From Succinivibrionaceae bacterium (GTDB taxonomy: Bacteria > Pseudomonadota > Gammaproteobacteria > Enterobacterales > Succinivibrionaceae), in assembly GCA_019420905.1 (NCBI GenBank), contig JAHZGH010000008.1, positions 1 through 60,790 on the forward strand: DNA of 60,790 bases, read 5' to 3'. Shown piece by piece: positions 33,889 to 42,057 of the stretch; the stretch's first letter is position 1; every line of letters starts with the position of its first letter. Below the pieces are notes generated by a model. That model did no database searches and was not told where the DNA came from. It was given only the letters and a program-made list of their open reading frames with translations. The translations under genes and the position numbers were made by a program.

Positions 33889-35109
33889 ATGAAACTCATG
33901 ATGAGCCGCCTCATGGGTATGATGTTCATTCAGTACATCGTACAAGGTGCCTGGGTATTGACCTTAGGCTTGGTATTAAGCTCTTACGGAATGCCTGACA
34001 TTATTGGTACTGCCTATGCCGTATTAGGCATTGCTACTATTATGTCTCCAATGTTCGTAGGCATGGTTGCCGACCGCTTCTTCTCAACTGAAAAAGTATT
34101 GGCCGTAATGCACCTGCTGCTTGCTGCTGTGCTGTATTTCACTTCAAGCTTTATTGTTGCAGGCAAGCCTACTCCTGCATTGATAGGCATATTCTTTGTT
34201 GGATTAATTTATTATCCAACTGTCGCCTTAACAAACTCCATCTCTTTCCATCATGTTGATGGTCCGCGCTACTTCCCGATTATCCGTGTTTTCGGCTCAA
34301 TCGGTTATGTAGTTTTAGGTCTTTTCATAGGACAGATGGGCTGGTCTGGCGACATTATGACTTGGTATGTAGCCATTATTTCTGCCGTCATCATGGGCGT
34401 ATACAGCTTTACTTTGCCTCACACTCCTCCAAAGAGTGCCGGAGCTCCTTTCTCCATCAGAGATCTTTTATGTCTTGATGCAATGGCATTATTTAAAGAC
34501 AAATACTTTACCATCATGATGATTTCCATTTTAATCCTCATGGTACCGAAGACAGCCTATTCTGCCTACATTCCTGTATTCTTAAACGCTTTAGGCTTTG
34601 ACAATGCTGCCTCAATGATGCAGATTGGCGTTGCCATGGAAGTTTTGTTTGTATTCTTCATTCCATTCTTCCTTACACGTTTCGGCTTTAAAGTTACCCT
34701 GATGTTAGGCATGATTTCCTGGGCTATTCGTTCTGTGCTGTTCTCTGAATCTGCACTCTCAGGCAGCTACACCATGGTTATCATCGGCCTTGTGCTTCAA
34801 GGCGTATGCTGGGACTTCTTCTTTACCGTAGCAGATATTTATGCCGATAAGAAAGCAGGTGAAAAGATTAAAGCTCAGGCACAGTCCTTACGCTTTATCG
34901 CTTCAAATGGTGTAGGCTTATTCTTCGCCTCATCCGTATGCGGCTACATATTCAACAGCCATGTTACCGACACCGGTTCAGCAGGCTTATCTCAATGGGA
35001 AACCTTCTGGCTCTTCCCTGCTGGTATCGCCGTATTCGTATTTATCGTCTTCTTGTTCTTCTTTAAAGATGACGTAAGCCATGAGCCGGCTAAAAAAACT
35101 GCCGAATAA
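33889..35109 (+). CDS. nucleoside:H+ symporter family transporter (NupG/XapB-like MFS)
   Basis: A 406-residue protein with about twelve membrane segments. The N-terminal part (LMGMMFIQYIVQGAWVLTLG, GMVADRFFSTEKVLAVMHLL) and FVGLIYYPTVALTNSISFHH are typical of the NupG/XapB nucleoside symporters. The R-x-F-GSIGYV segment after it is also conserved. AAGGAGAAC precedes the ATG and only 12 bases separate it from the previous gene. It should import ribo- and deoxyribonucleosides with protons. Confidence 0.88.
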   Translation: MKLMMSRLMGMMFIQYIVQGAWVLTLGLVLSSYGMPDIIGTAYAVLGIATIMSPMFVGMVADRFFSTEKVLAVMHLLLAAVLYFTSSFIVAGKPTPALIGIFFVGLIYYPTVALTNSISFHHVDGPRYFPIIRVFGSIGYVVLGLFIGQMGWSGDIMTWYVAIISAVIMGVYSFTLPHTPPKSAGAPFSIRDLLCLDAMALFKDKYFTIMMISILILMVPKTAYSAYIPVFLNALGFDNAASMMQIGVAMEVLFVFFIPFFLTRFGFKVTLMLGMISWAIRSVLFSESALSGSYTMVIIGLVLQGVCWDFFFTVADIYADKKAGEKIKAQAQSLRFIASNGVGLFFASSVCGYIFNSHVTDTGSAGLSQWETFWLFPAGIAVFVFIVFLFFFKDDVSHEPAKKTAE

Positions 35110-35143
35110 TTAACCATAAACACTAAAAATAAGGATTAGGGAC

Positions 35144-36799
35144 ATGCAGATACTTTTAAGCTTACTTTCGGGAATCGCTCTTCTTGCTTACGGCATTTAC
35201 GTTACTAAAAACGGAGTGCTCAAGGCCTGCGGTTCCTCGATAAATGTCTATGTAGCGCGGTCCCTATCTTCAAGATTATGGCCGCTGCGCGCAGTGCTTG
35301 CCGGACTTTGCACTACAGCTCTAGTTCAAAGCTCTAATGCTACGGCCATGCTGGTTTCATCTTTTTTAGGCAAGGGCATAATTGCCCTTACCCCAGCCCT
35401 TACCATTATGCTCGGAGCAGATCTTGGCACAGCGGTAATGGCCAGAATTCTTACCTTCGATCTATCGGCAGTTTGTCCTATTCTTATCATAACAGGGGTT
35501 TTTTTATTTCTAGGCAAAAGAAAAAAAGCTTCCAAAATAGGAAAAATCCTCATAGGTCTCGGCATTGTGCTGATGTCTCTTAAGCTTATCGTTAGCTCAA
35601 CTGCACCATTAGCTCAATCAGAAACCGTACAATTAATTTTGGATTCATTAAACGGAGAAATAGTCTTTTCAATTATTTTCGGTGCCTTGCTAGCTATTAT
35701 CTGCTACTCGTCGCTAGCTGCAGTTCTTTTAACTGCCGTAATTGCCGGAAGCGGACATTTAGGCTTTACTACCGCAATGGCTGTAGTTATCGGCGCTAAT
35801 TTAGGCAGCTGCTGCCTGGAGATTTTAGGCTCCGCAGGTCAAGGCATTGCTGCTCGCCGCGTAATGTTCGGCAATACTTTTTTTAAGCTGACAATTACCT
35901 TTATCGTTCTGCCTTTTATTTCATGCTTTGATCCTGCTTTGCTGCAAATAAGTATTCAAGAGCAAGTAATTTGGTTTCACGTCATATTTAATCTTATAGT
36001 CTGCTGCGGATTACTGCCTTTTGTTTCGCTTTATGCAAAGCTTTTAAAATCAATGTTTCCAGATCCTCCTGCACCTCTTGATGAAAGCGAGCCTAAATAT
36101 CTTGATGAAAACGCTGTAGAAAATCCAGCTTTAGCTGTGTCAAATGCTGTACGCGAAACCTTGCGCCTAGGCGGATTCTTGCATGAAATGCTGGGATTTT
36201 TTAATGATAGCTTAACAGGAAAAACTTCTCTTAAAAGTCAGCTTGAATTAAAAATGTCACAAATTGAAAATTTAAGTACAAAAGTCAGAAGTTATCTTGA
36301 TCAAATCGAATTTGACGATGCTGATCTAAATGCGCGCTGGCATCAGGTTTTTACTGCTGTAGTATCCACTGTCCATGCTGGCGATTTGATCAAAAGAATG
36401 CAAGCTGAGGTTAATATTCTTAATAAAAATCCTGAAGCAAACTTTAGTGCTCACAGCCGAGCCGATCTAATCAAGCTTACAAAAATAGTCAATGAAAACC
36501 TCGCTTTTTCTTTAAACGCCTTCATGACAGGAAAAGAGTCTGAAATCGACCTTATCTTCGCTCATAAAAACGAATTTAAGGAGCTGACTGATAAATATTC
36601 GGTTCGTCAGCTCAACAAGCTTTCACCAGAATCAAACGGAGGCAATGACGTAGGAGCACTGATTCTCATATTAATTTCAGATCTGCGTCAGCTAAACGGC
36701 ATTTTCTGTTCACTGGCAAGCTCTCGCTGGGCACAGCTTAGCGCTCAGAAACAAACGCGCCAGCACCATCAAGAAAAAACCTTAATCGAAAACGATTAA
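35144..36799 (+). CDS. Na/Pi cotransporter family protein with PhoU-like C-terminus (YjbB-like)
   Basis: A 551-residue protein. The N-terminal half has two inverted sets of membrane helices with QSS motifs (TALVQSSNATAMLVSSFLGKG) and GADLGTAV / GANLGSCC; the second repeat has CYSSLAAVLLTAV in place of QSS. The C-terminal part (about 320-551) is helical and PhoU-like. E. coli YjbB, of similar length, exports phosphate. The final short, basic tail RQHHQEKT is poorly conserved. A terminator follows at 36822. Confidence 0.88.
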   Translation: MQILLSLLSGIALLAYGIYVTKNGVLKACGSSINVYVARSLSSRLWPLRAVLAGLCTTALVQSSNATAMLVSSFLGKGIIALTPALTIMLGADLGTAVMARILTFDLSAVCPILIITGVFLFLGKRKKASKIGKILIGLGIVLMSLKLIVSSTAPLAQSETVQLILDSLNGEIVFSIIFGALLAIICYSSLAAVLLTAVIAGSGHLGFTTAMAVVIGANLGSCCLEILGSAGQGIAARRVMFGNTFFKLTITFIVLPFISCFDPALLQISIQEQVIWFHVIFNLIVCCGLLPFVSLYAKLLKSMFPDPPAPLDESEPKYLDENAVENPALAVSNAVRETLRLGGFLHEMLGFFNDSLTGKTSLKSQLELKMSQIENLSTKVRSYLDQIEFDDADLNARWHQVFTAVVSTVHAGDLIKRMQAEVNILNKNPEANFSAHSRADLIKLTKIVNENLAFSLNAFMTGKESEIDLIFAHKNEFKELTDKYSVRQLNKLSPESNGGNDVGALILILISDLRQLNGIFCSLASSRWAQLSAQKQTRQHHQEKTLIEND

Positions 36800-36821
36800 A
36801 AATATTACAATCATGCTTTAC

Positions 36822-36854
36822 GTCGTCATCTTATTTAAGGTGACGGCTTTTTTT
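36822..36854 (+). terminator. terminator after the pgm group
   Basis: An 11-bp stem GTCGTCATCTT / AAGGTGACGGC (two G-T pairs) with loop ATTT is followed by seven T residues. Confidence 0.8.
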
Positions 36855-37033
36855 AAACATTTTTAAGCTCAGCAAAAAATATATAGCTATTCTTCGCAGC
36901 TTATTGTATAAAAAGCATGCTTTTTATACAGCTATCTTTATTTACGCAGAAAAAATACTCAAATCCTGCCTTTTATTCTAAAAATAAAAATTCTTTATAA
37001 TTGTTAAGCTTAAGCCTTTAAATTATAAAAAAA

Positions 37034-37051
37034 GCAGCCTTTTCAGGCTGC
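37034..37051 (-). terminator. terminator after edd
   Basis: GCAGCC / GGCTGC with a 6-base loop; on the minus strand it is followed by a run of T residues (seven A residues on the plus strand at 37027-37033). It closes the gntK-edd transcript. Confidence 0.8.
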
Positions 37052-37077
37052 CGTTAAAAACAAGGAAAAGTCAAGTT

Positions 37078-38886
37078 TTAGATCTGTTTAAACAGGAATG
37101 TAGCTCCGCTTGAAGCTTCGCTTACATTCTCCCTGCAGGTGCGGAATAACCATCTGCCGAAAGTCTGCTCCTGTTCCTCTAAATCAGGGACATTTGCAAC
37201 TCGGCCTTCAAGAGAGGTTAAGCAATTGATTTGTCCGCCTGCTGCGTCAAAGTCAATAATATCTCCATCCTGCAATAAAGAAATCTTACCGCCGCGTATA
37301 GCCTCAGGAGATACATGCAAAGCAGAAGGAATACCGCCTGAAGCACCAGAAAGACGTCCGTCTGTCAATAAGGCAACATGATAGCCTTCCTTCTGTAAAT
37401 TGCCTAAAACAGGCATAAGCTTATGCAATTCAGGCATGCCTACAGCTGCAGGACCTGCATAACGAACAACAATAACACAATCACAATTGAGTTCGCCTTT
37501 CTTATAAGCTTCCTGTACTGCATACTGATCATTAAAGACCTTTGCAGGAGCCTTAACATGCTGATGCTCAGGCGCAACTGCTGAAATCTTGATAACGGAA
37601 TCGCCTAAATTTCCATGAAGAACCTTAAGGCCACCATGCTCACGGAAGCATCCTTCGCCGGAAATCAATACCTTAGGATCACGAGTTTCGCCGCATGGAA
37701 CAAAAGTTAGCTTACCGTCCTCAAGTACAGGCGTAGTCATCTGATCGGCAAATGTACCGGTAACAGTAACAACATCTTCATGCAATAAGCCGCGAGAGGC
37801 CAAGCTCTTCATCAATACAGGAACTCCGCCTGCATTTTGCAAGGCATTGATGTCAGGCGCTGCATTAGGGTAAATATTAACTAATAACGGTACAACATCA
37901 GATAAATCGGAGATATCCTGCCAAGTTAAAATATAACCGGCACTTCTTGCCATAGCAACAAGATGCATTGTTAAATTAGTTGAACCGCCAGATGCTAATA
38001 AAGCTACAGTAGCGTTTATAAAGTTCTTAGCAGTTAAAACGTCAACTAAAGGACGAGGTGAACTGCTTAAATCCGTCTTGTCTACAATACGCTTAGCAAT
38101 TTCTGCAGTTAAAGCATGACGCAAAGGCGTATTAGGCGGAACAAAAGCAGAGCCTGGCAACATCATACCGAGAGCTTCTAATACTAACTGATTAGTATTG
38201 GCCGTACCGTAGAATGTACATGTGCCAACTGAATGATATGCCTTGCACTCCATACGTTGCAGTGCAACCAAATCAATTTTTCCTGCAGCATATAACTGAC
38301 GAGTTTCAGTTTTTTCCTTATTGGAAATACCTGTACCCATAGGTCCTGCTGGAACAAAGGCTATCGGAAGATGAGCAAAAGCTGCTGCGCCCATCATCAT
38401 ACCAGGGGCAATCTTGTCGCAAATTCCCAATAGCAAAGCGCCATCAAAAATATTGTGGGATAAAGCAACAGCTACGCCTTGAGCAATAATGTCACGGGAG
38501 AACAGAGAAATATCCATGCCTGGATAGCCCTGAGTAATGCCGTCACACATTGCCGGAACACCGCCTGCCACCTGAGCCGAAGCACCAGTTTTCTCAACCT
38601 CGGCTTTAATCTCATCTGGATAATTCTTATATGGGCAATGAGCGCTGACCATATCATTATAAGCGCTGACAATACCAATATTAGCGTGCTCGCCGGTAAT
38701 AAGATTTTCACGGATAGAACCATCAACGCCAGCAGCTGCATGAGAAATATTAGAGCAACCTAATTTCTGACGATAGCGCCCCTGATCGCGCATATCAGCG
38801 ATCATTTTTAAATACTTAGCACGACTTTGCTCAGAACGCTTTTCTAAACGTTCAGTTACAGCCGCTACAACCTTATTTAGCATCAA
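37078..38886 (-). CDS. edd: phosphogluconate dehydratase
   Basis: A 602-residue 4Fe-4S dehydratase of the IlvD/Edd family making 2-keto-3-deoxy-6-phosphogluconate from 6-phosphogluconate. Characteristic stretches: QVAGGVPAMCDGITQGYPGM, LLGICDKIAPGMMMGAAAFA, GTCTFYGTANTNQ (cluster Cys residues) and LTDGRLSGASGGIPSALHVSP. Length equals E. coli Edd (603). It overlaps the end of gntK by 14 bases, so the kinase product is passed to it in the same operon. The aldolase gene eda is not in this window. Confidence 0.95.
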   Translation of the reverse strand: MMLNKVVAAVTERLEKRSEQSRAKYLKMIADMRDQGRYRQKLGCSNISHAAAGVDGSIRENLITGEHANIGIVSAYNDMVSAHCPYKNYPDEIKAEVEKTGASAQVAGGVPAMCDGITQGYPGMDISLFSRDIIAQGVAVALSHNIFDGALLLGICDKIAPGMMMGAAAFAHLPIAFVPAGPMGTGISNKEKTETRQLYAAGKIDLVALQRMECKAYHSVGTCTFYGTANTNQLVLEALGMMLPGSAFVPPNTPLRHALTAEIAKRIVDKTDLSSSPRPLVDVLTAKNFINATVALLASGGSTNLTMHLVAMARSAGYILTWQDISDLSDVVPLLVNIYPNAAPDINALQNAGGVPVLMKSLASRGLLHEDVVTVTGTFADQMTTPVLEDGKLTFVPCGETRDPKVLISGEGCFREHGGLKVLHGNLGDSVIKISAVAPEHQHVKAPAKVFNDQYAVQEAYKKGELNCDCVIVVRYAGPAAVGMPELHKLMPVLGNLQKEGYHVALLTDGRLSGASGGIPSALHVSPEAIRGGKISLLQDGDIIDFDAAGGQINCLTSLEGRVANVPDLEEQEQTFGRWLFRTCRENVSEASSGATFLFKQI

Positions 38887-39394
38887 TATACTCCTTGATA
38901 GCCTTAATTGAGCGATCGGTTACTTCTTCAAGGCTACCCTCAATGCTGACATTAATAACATCCTTTTCATCAGAGCCTGGAAACTCTAAAGTATTAAACT
39001 GGGAATCAACCATCTCAGTCTTCATATAATGTCCCTTACGTTTGGACATGCGTTCTAAAATAAGCTCTTTGGGTCCATGAAGATGTACAAAAATTAAGCC
39101 AGGATTGCCCTCACGGATAATATCACGATATTTTTTGCGCAATGCTGAGCAAACTACGACACCTGATGAAGAACGGTTTTCTAAAGAGAAGAAAACATCA
39201 GATACACGCACAAGCCATGGCTGTCTGTCTTCATCTGTAAGCGGAATGCCGTTTTTCATCTTGATGATATTAGCTCTTGGATGTAAATCATCACCGTCTA
39301 TGAAACTACCGCCGAAAGCCTTAGCTATAGCTATGCCTACTGAGGTTTTACCTGAGCCGCATACGCCCATTACAACGCATTTAATATTCTTCAT
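38873..39394 (-). CDS. gntK: gluconokinase
   Basis: A 173-residue kinase phosphorylating gluconate to 6-phosphogluconate. P-loop GVCGSGKTS is at residues 10-18; FIDGDDLHPRANIIKM, DRQPWL, VCSALRKKYRD and FVHLHGPKELILERM follow the GntK family closely. I chose the ATG at 39394, which has GGAGT at the right distance, although the frame is open to 39436. Upstream lies a palindromic GntR-type operator (39449-39466). No gluconate permease gene is seen. Confidence 0.93.
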   Translation of the reverse strand: MKNIKCVVMGVCGSGKTSVGIAIAKAFGGSFIDGDDLHPRANIIKMKNGIPLTDEDRQPWLVRVSDVFFSLENRSSSGVVVCSALRKKYRDIIREGNPGLIFVHLHGPKELILERMSKRKGHYMKTEMVDSQFNTLEFPGSDEKDVINVSIEGSLEEVTDRSIKAIKEYIDAK

Positions 39395-39448
39395 GTTAGA
39401 CTCCATAACAGATGTTTGATAGCTTAAGTTTAGCACAAAAAAATATAA

Positions 39449-39466
39449 TATGTTATGCGTAACATA
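39449..39466. promoter_or_regulatory. GntR operator upstream of gntK-edd
   Basis: Arms TATGTTA and TAACATA are a perfect inverted repeat around TGCG, close to the known GntR box ATGTTA-N4-TAACAT of enterobacteria. It lies 55 bases before the gntK start, where it would overlap the promoter. The repressor gene is at 40745 and carries a related box. Confidence 0.8.
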
Positions 39467-39528
39467 AATTATTATAAAAATAATTTATAACTATAAATCT
39501 TAATAAGAAAAAATCCCTGGTTTTCTTT

Positions 39529-39561
39529 GATATACAGGCATTACACTTAAGCCTGTATATC
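39529..39561. repeat. perfect 11-bp inverted repeat between kdsA and gntK
   Basis: GATATACAGGC and GCCTGTATATC flank an 11-base loop. It is downstream of kdsA and upstream of the gntK operator on the minus strand. There is no adjoining T-run on either strand, so it is not a standard intrinsic terminator. It could be a transcript-end stabiliser or a protein site. Confidence 0.6.
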
Positions 39562-39629
39562 AACAAATAAAAAAATAACTTGATGTTTTTTCTTCAAAAA
39601 ATTTTTGATTTTGCTTTAGAAAATTTAAT

Positions 39630-40478
39630 TTATTTTGAAGTATCCAAAGGAGGCATATTTTTTATTAAATCATCTAATTGCTTCATTTGCGATAAAAATT
39701 CCTCTAAGCAATGTAAAGGTAATGCTGACGGGCCATCGCATAAAGCTTTATCAGGATCTGGATGTGCCTCTATAAATAAGCCGGCAATTCCTACGGCTAA
39801 ACCAGCCCTTGACAGCTGCGCAACCTGTGCGCGGCGCCCTCCTGAAGCCTGACCGTTGGGATCGCGGCATTGTAACGCATGAGTTGCATCTAAAATTACA
39901 GGAAAAGAGCTCTGCTTCATAACATCAAGCCCTAGCATATCCACAACTAAATTGTCATAGCCAAAACAGGTTCCCCTATCACAAAGTAATAATTTTTGAT
40001 TACCTAATTCAGCAAACTTAGTAATTATATTTGCCATTTGACTTGGACTTAAAAACTGCGGCTTTTTAATATTAATGACTTTATCAGTTTTAGCAAGAGC
40101 CGCAACTAAATCGGTTTGTCTAGCTAAAAAAGCGGGCAATTGCAGAATATCGGCAACTTTAGCGACTTCTTGAGCCTGATAAGGCTCATGAACATCGGTA
40201 ATTACAGGCACTGAGAATTCTCTCTTAATTCTCTCTAAAATCTCCAGACCTTTTTCAAGTCCTGGGCCTCTGTACGAATAAATTGAGGAACGATTCGCCT
40301 TATCAAAAGATGCCTTAAAAATATATGGAATTTTTAATTTTTTACATACTTCTACAAATTTTTCACAAACAGAGGCTGCCAAATCGTAATCTTCAAGGAC
40401 ATTAAGTCCTCCTATTAATACAAAAGGCTTATCATTAGCAATCTGAATATCAGCAACGTTAATACATTTATTTTGCAT
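39630..40478 (-). CDS. kdsA: 3-deoxy-D-manno-octulosonate 8-phosphate synthase
   Basis: A 282-residue enzyme condensing phosphoenolpyruvate with arabinose-5-phosphate, first step to Kdo of lipopolysaccharide. It has IPYIFKASFDKANRSS, SYRGPGLEKGL, VITDVHEP, LQLPAFLARQTDL, CDRGTCFGYDNLVVDM and a C-terminal FIEAHPDPDKALCDGPSALP. Length matches E. coli KdsA (284). Its presence confirms an outer membrane with lipopolysaccharide. It stands alone, divergent from gntR, with a 266-base intergenic region. A CTTAAGAGGAT-type ribosome binding site precedes the ATG on the minus strand. Confidence 0.95.
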   Translation of the reverse strand: MQNKCINVADIQIANDKPFVLIGGLNVLEDYDLAASVCEKFVEVCKKLKIPYIFKASFDKANRSSIYSYRGPGLEKGLEILERIKREFSVPVITDVHEPYQAQEVAKVADILQLPAFLARQTDLVAALAKTDKVINIKKPQFLSPSQMANIITKFAELGNQKLLLCDRGTCFGYDNLVVDMLGLDVMKQSSFPVILDATHALQCRDPNGQASGGRRAQVAQLSRAGLAVGIAGLFIEAHPDPDKALCDGPSALPLHCLEEFLSQMKQLDDLIKNMPPLDTSK

Positions 40479-40706
40479 AATTATCCTCTTAAGTTTGAGC
40501 TTATGTTATATATGCCTTTAAGTTATCATCATTTTCAATTTATGCCCAGATCTTAAAGGTAATTGTTAATAAATAATTGATTTTAGCTGTTAATATTAAA
40601 ATTATTTATCAGTTAAGCTAAGAAATATTTTAAAAATTACAAGTTTTTGAAGAAGATCAAAGAATAGCTTTTTTAACACAGTTTTTATAAAAAACATGTT
40701 AAACTT

Positions 40707-40730
40707 TAATATGTTATCCGTATCATATTA
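40707..40730. promoter_or_regulatory. GntR-type operator upstream of gntR
   Basis: TAATATGTTA and TATCATATTA, spaced by TCCG, form an inverted repeat with one mismatch; the centre ATGTTA-N4-TATCAT matches the gntK box. It ends 14 bases before the gntR start, indicating autoregulation. Confidence 0.7.
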
Positions 40731-40744
40731 ATAATTATACAACA

Positions 40745-41785
40745 ATGAGTATAAAACGCCCAAAGCTTCAGGACATTGCCAATATTGTCGGCGTCACGAA
40801 AATGACAGTTTCTCGTTATTTCAACGATCCTCAAAGTGTCGCCCCAAAAACTCGCGAGAGAATCTCACAGGTAATTGATGAAAGCGGCTTTATTCCCAAT
40901 AAAGTGCCAGCCATCATGTCAAAATCATCCTCAAGATCTATTGGCCTTATTATCCCCTCTTTCTCAAATCAGGTATTCTCTGATGTAATTGATGCTGTGG
41001 AAAGAACTGCTGAGGAAAAAGGCTACAGCGTGTTGCTGATGCATACTGGATACAATATCGATGTTGAAGAAGCACGTGTAGCTTCTTTAATATCCTATCA
41101 GGTTGACGGCATTATTCTCTCAGAACCTGAGCATACCCCATTAACAATTAAGCGCCTGATTAAATCAGAAATGCCTGTCGCTGAAATTATGTCTGTACCG
41201 GATAAGCCTATCAATGTTGCCATTGGTATAAGACATGAGGATGTAACTTATGCAGTTACTAAAAGTTTAATTGAATGCGGTCGTAAGCATATTGCTTACT
41301 TTGGCGTGCGTCTTGATAGACGTACCATGGACCGCCAAAAAGGATATCAGCGAGCTTTAGACGAATTTAATATGGCCCCACATATATACAGCTCTGCTGT
41401 GCATTCTACTTTTTCCGTAGGCAATGAACTGCTCTCCGTAGCTTTAAATAATAAAGACAAATTGGATGCTATCATTACAACTAATGATGATGTTGCAGTA
41501 GGCGTACTGATTGCCTGTCAGCATTATGGTATAAAAGTTCCAGATGATTTAGCTGTTATCGGTTATAACGGCCTAAGCTACTGTGATGCTTCTATTCCTC
41601 GCTTATGCAGCATTTGTACACCTCGTTATGATATAGGCAAGCTTGCAGTTGAAGAAATAATCTCGCAAATAAAAAGCAATCATTTAAATCCTAGCACCAA
41701 ATATCTGCATTGTTCTTTGACCCATGGAGGATCTTTAACAAAAGCAGAACAACAGGCTGTCAGAGCGGCTTTAGTCGCAATGTAA
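40745..41785 (+). CDS. gntR: LacI-family gluconate repressor GntR
   Basis: A 346-residue LacI/GalR-type repressor. The N-terminal helix-turn-helix and hinge (KLQDIANIVGVTKMTVSRYF) are followed by SSSRSIGLIIPSFSNQVFSD and a periplasmic-binding-protein-like sensor domain with TTNDDVAVGVLIACQ and GVRLDRRTMDRQKGY. These segments align well with E. coli GntR, which senses gluconate. Palindromic boxes in front of this gene and of gntK-edd support that role. The gene has little ribosome-binding signal (AATTATACAACAATG). A bidirectional terminator separates it from the PiT gene. Confidence 0.9.
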   Translation: MSIKRPKLQDIANIVGVTKMTVSRYFNDPQSVAPKTRERISQVIDESGFIPNKVPAIMSKSSSRSIGLIIPSFSNQVFSDVIDAVERTAEEKGYSVLLMHTGYNIDVEEARVASLISYQVDGIILSEPEHTPLTIKRLIKSEMPVAEIMSVPDKPINVAIGIRHEDVTYAVTKSLIECGRKHIAYFGVRLDRRTMDRQKGYQRALDEFNMAPHIYSSAVHSTFSVGNELLSVALNNKDKLDAIITTNDDVAVGVLIACQHYGIKVPDDLAVIGYNGLSYCDASIPRLCSICTPRYDIGKLAVEEIISQIKSNHLNPSTKYLHCSLTHGGSLTKAEQQAVRAALVAM

Positions 41786-41990
41786 AGAAGAAAATAGGCT
41801 TAAAATGACTTTTTAAATATTTCTATATTAAATACATAAGCATTATGTAAAGCCTAAATATTCAATTGCTTCAAATCTTGCCTCTTATTCTATCTAGATT
41901 TATAAGCTTGCTTTTCTAATTATATAGGACCATCAATAAAAATCTTATTGACATAAATCAATATGATTTTTTGATATATCTCATATACAA

Positions 41991-42027
41991 AAAAACTCGG
42001 CTTAGAAAACCTATAGCCGAGTTTTTT
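41991..42027. terminator. bidirectional terminator between gntR and PiT gene
   Basis: A 13-bp stem including ACTCGGCT / AGCCGAGT, with A-run on the left and T-run on the right, and a 12-base loop. It serves both convergent genes. Confidence 0.85.
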
Positions 42028-42057
42028 AATAATATTCTAAATAAAGTCTTTTAATGC

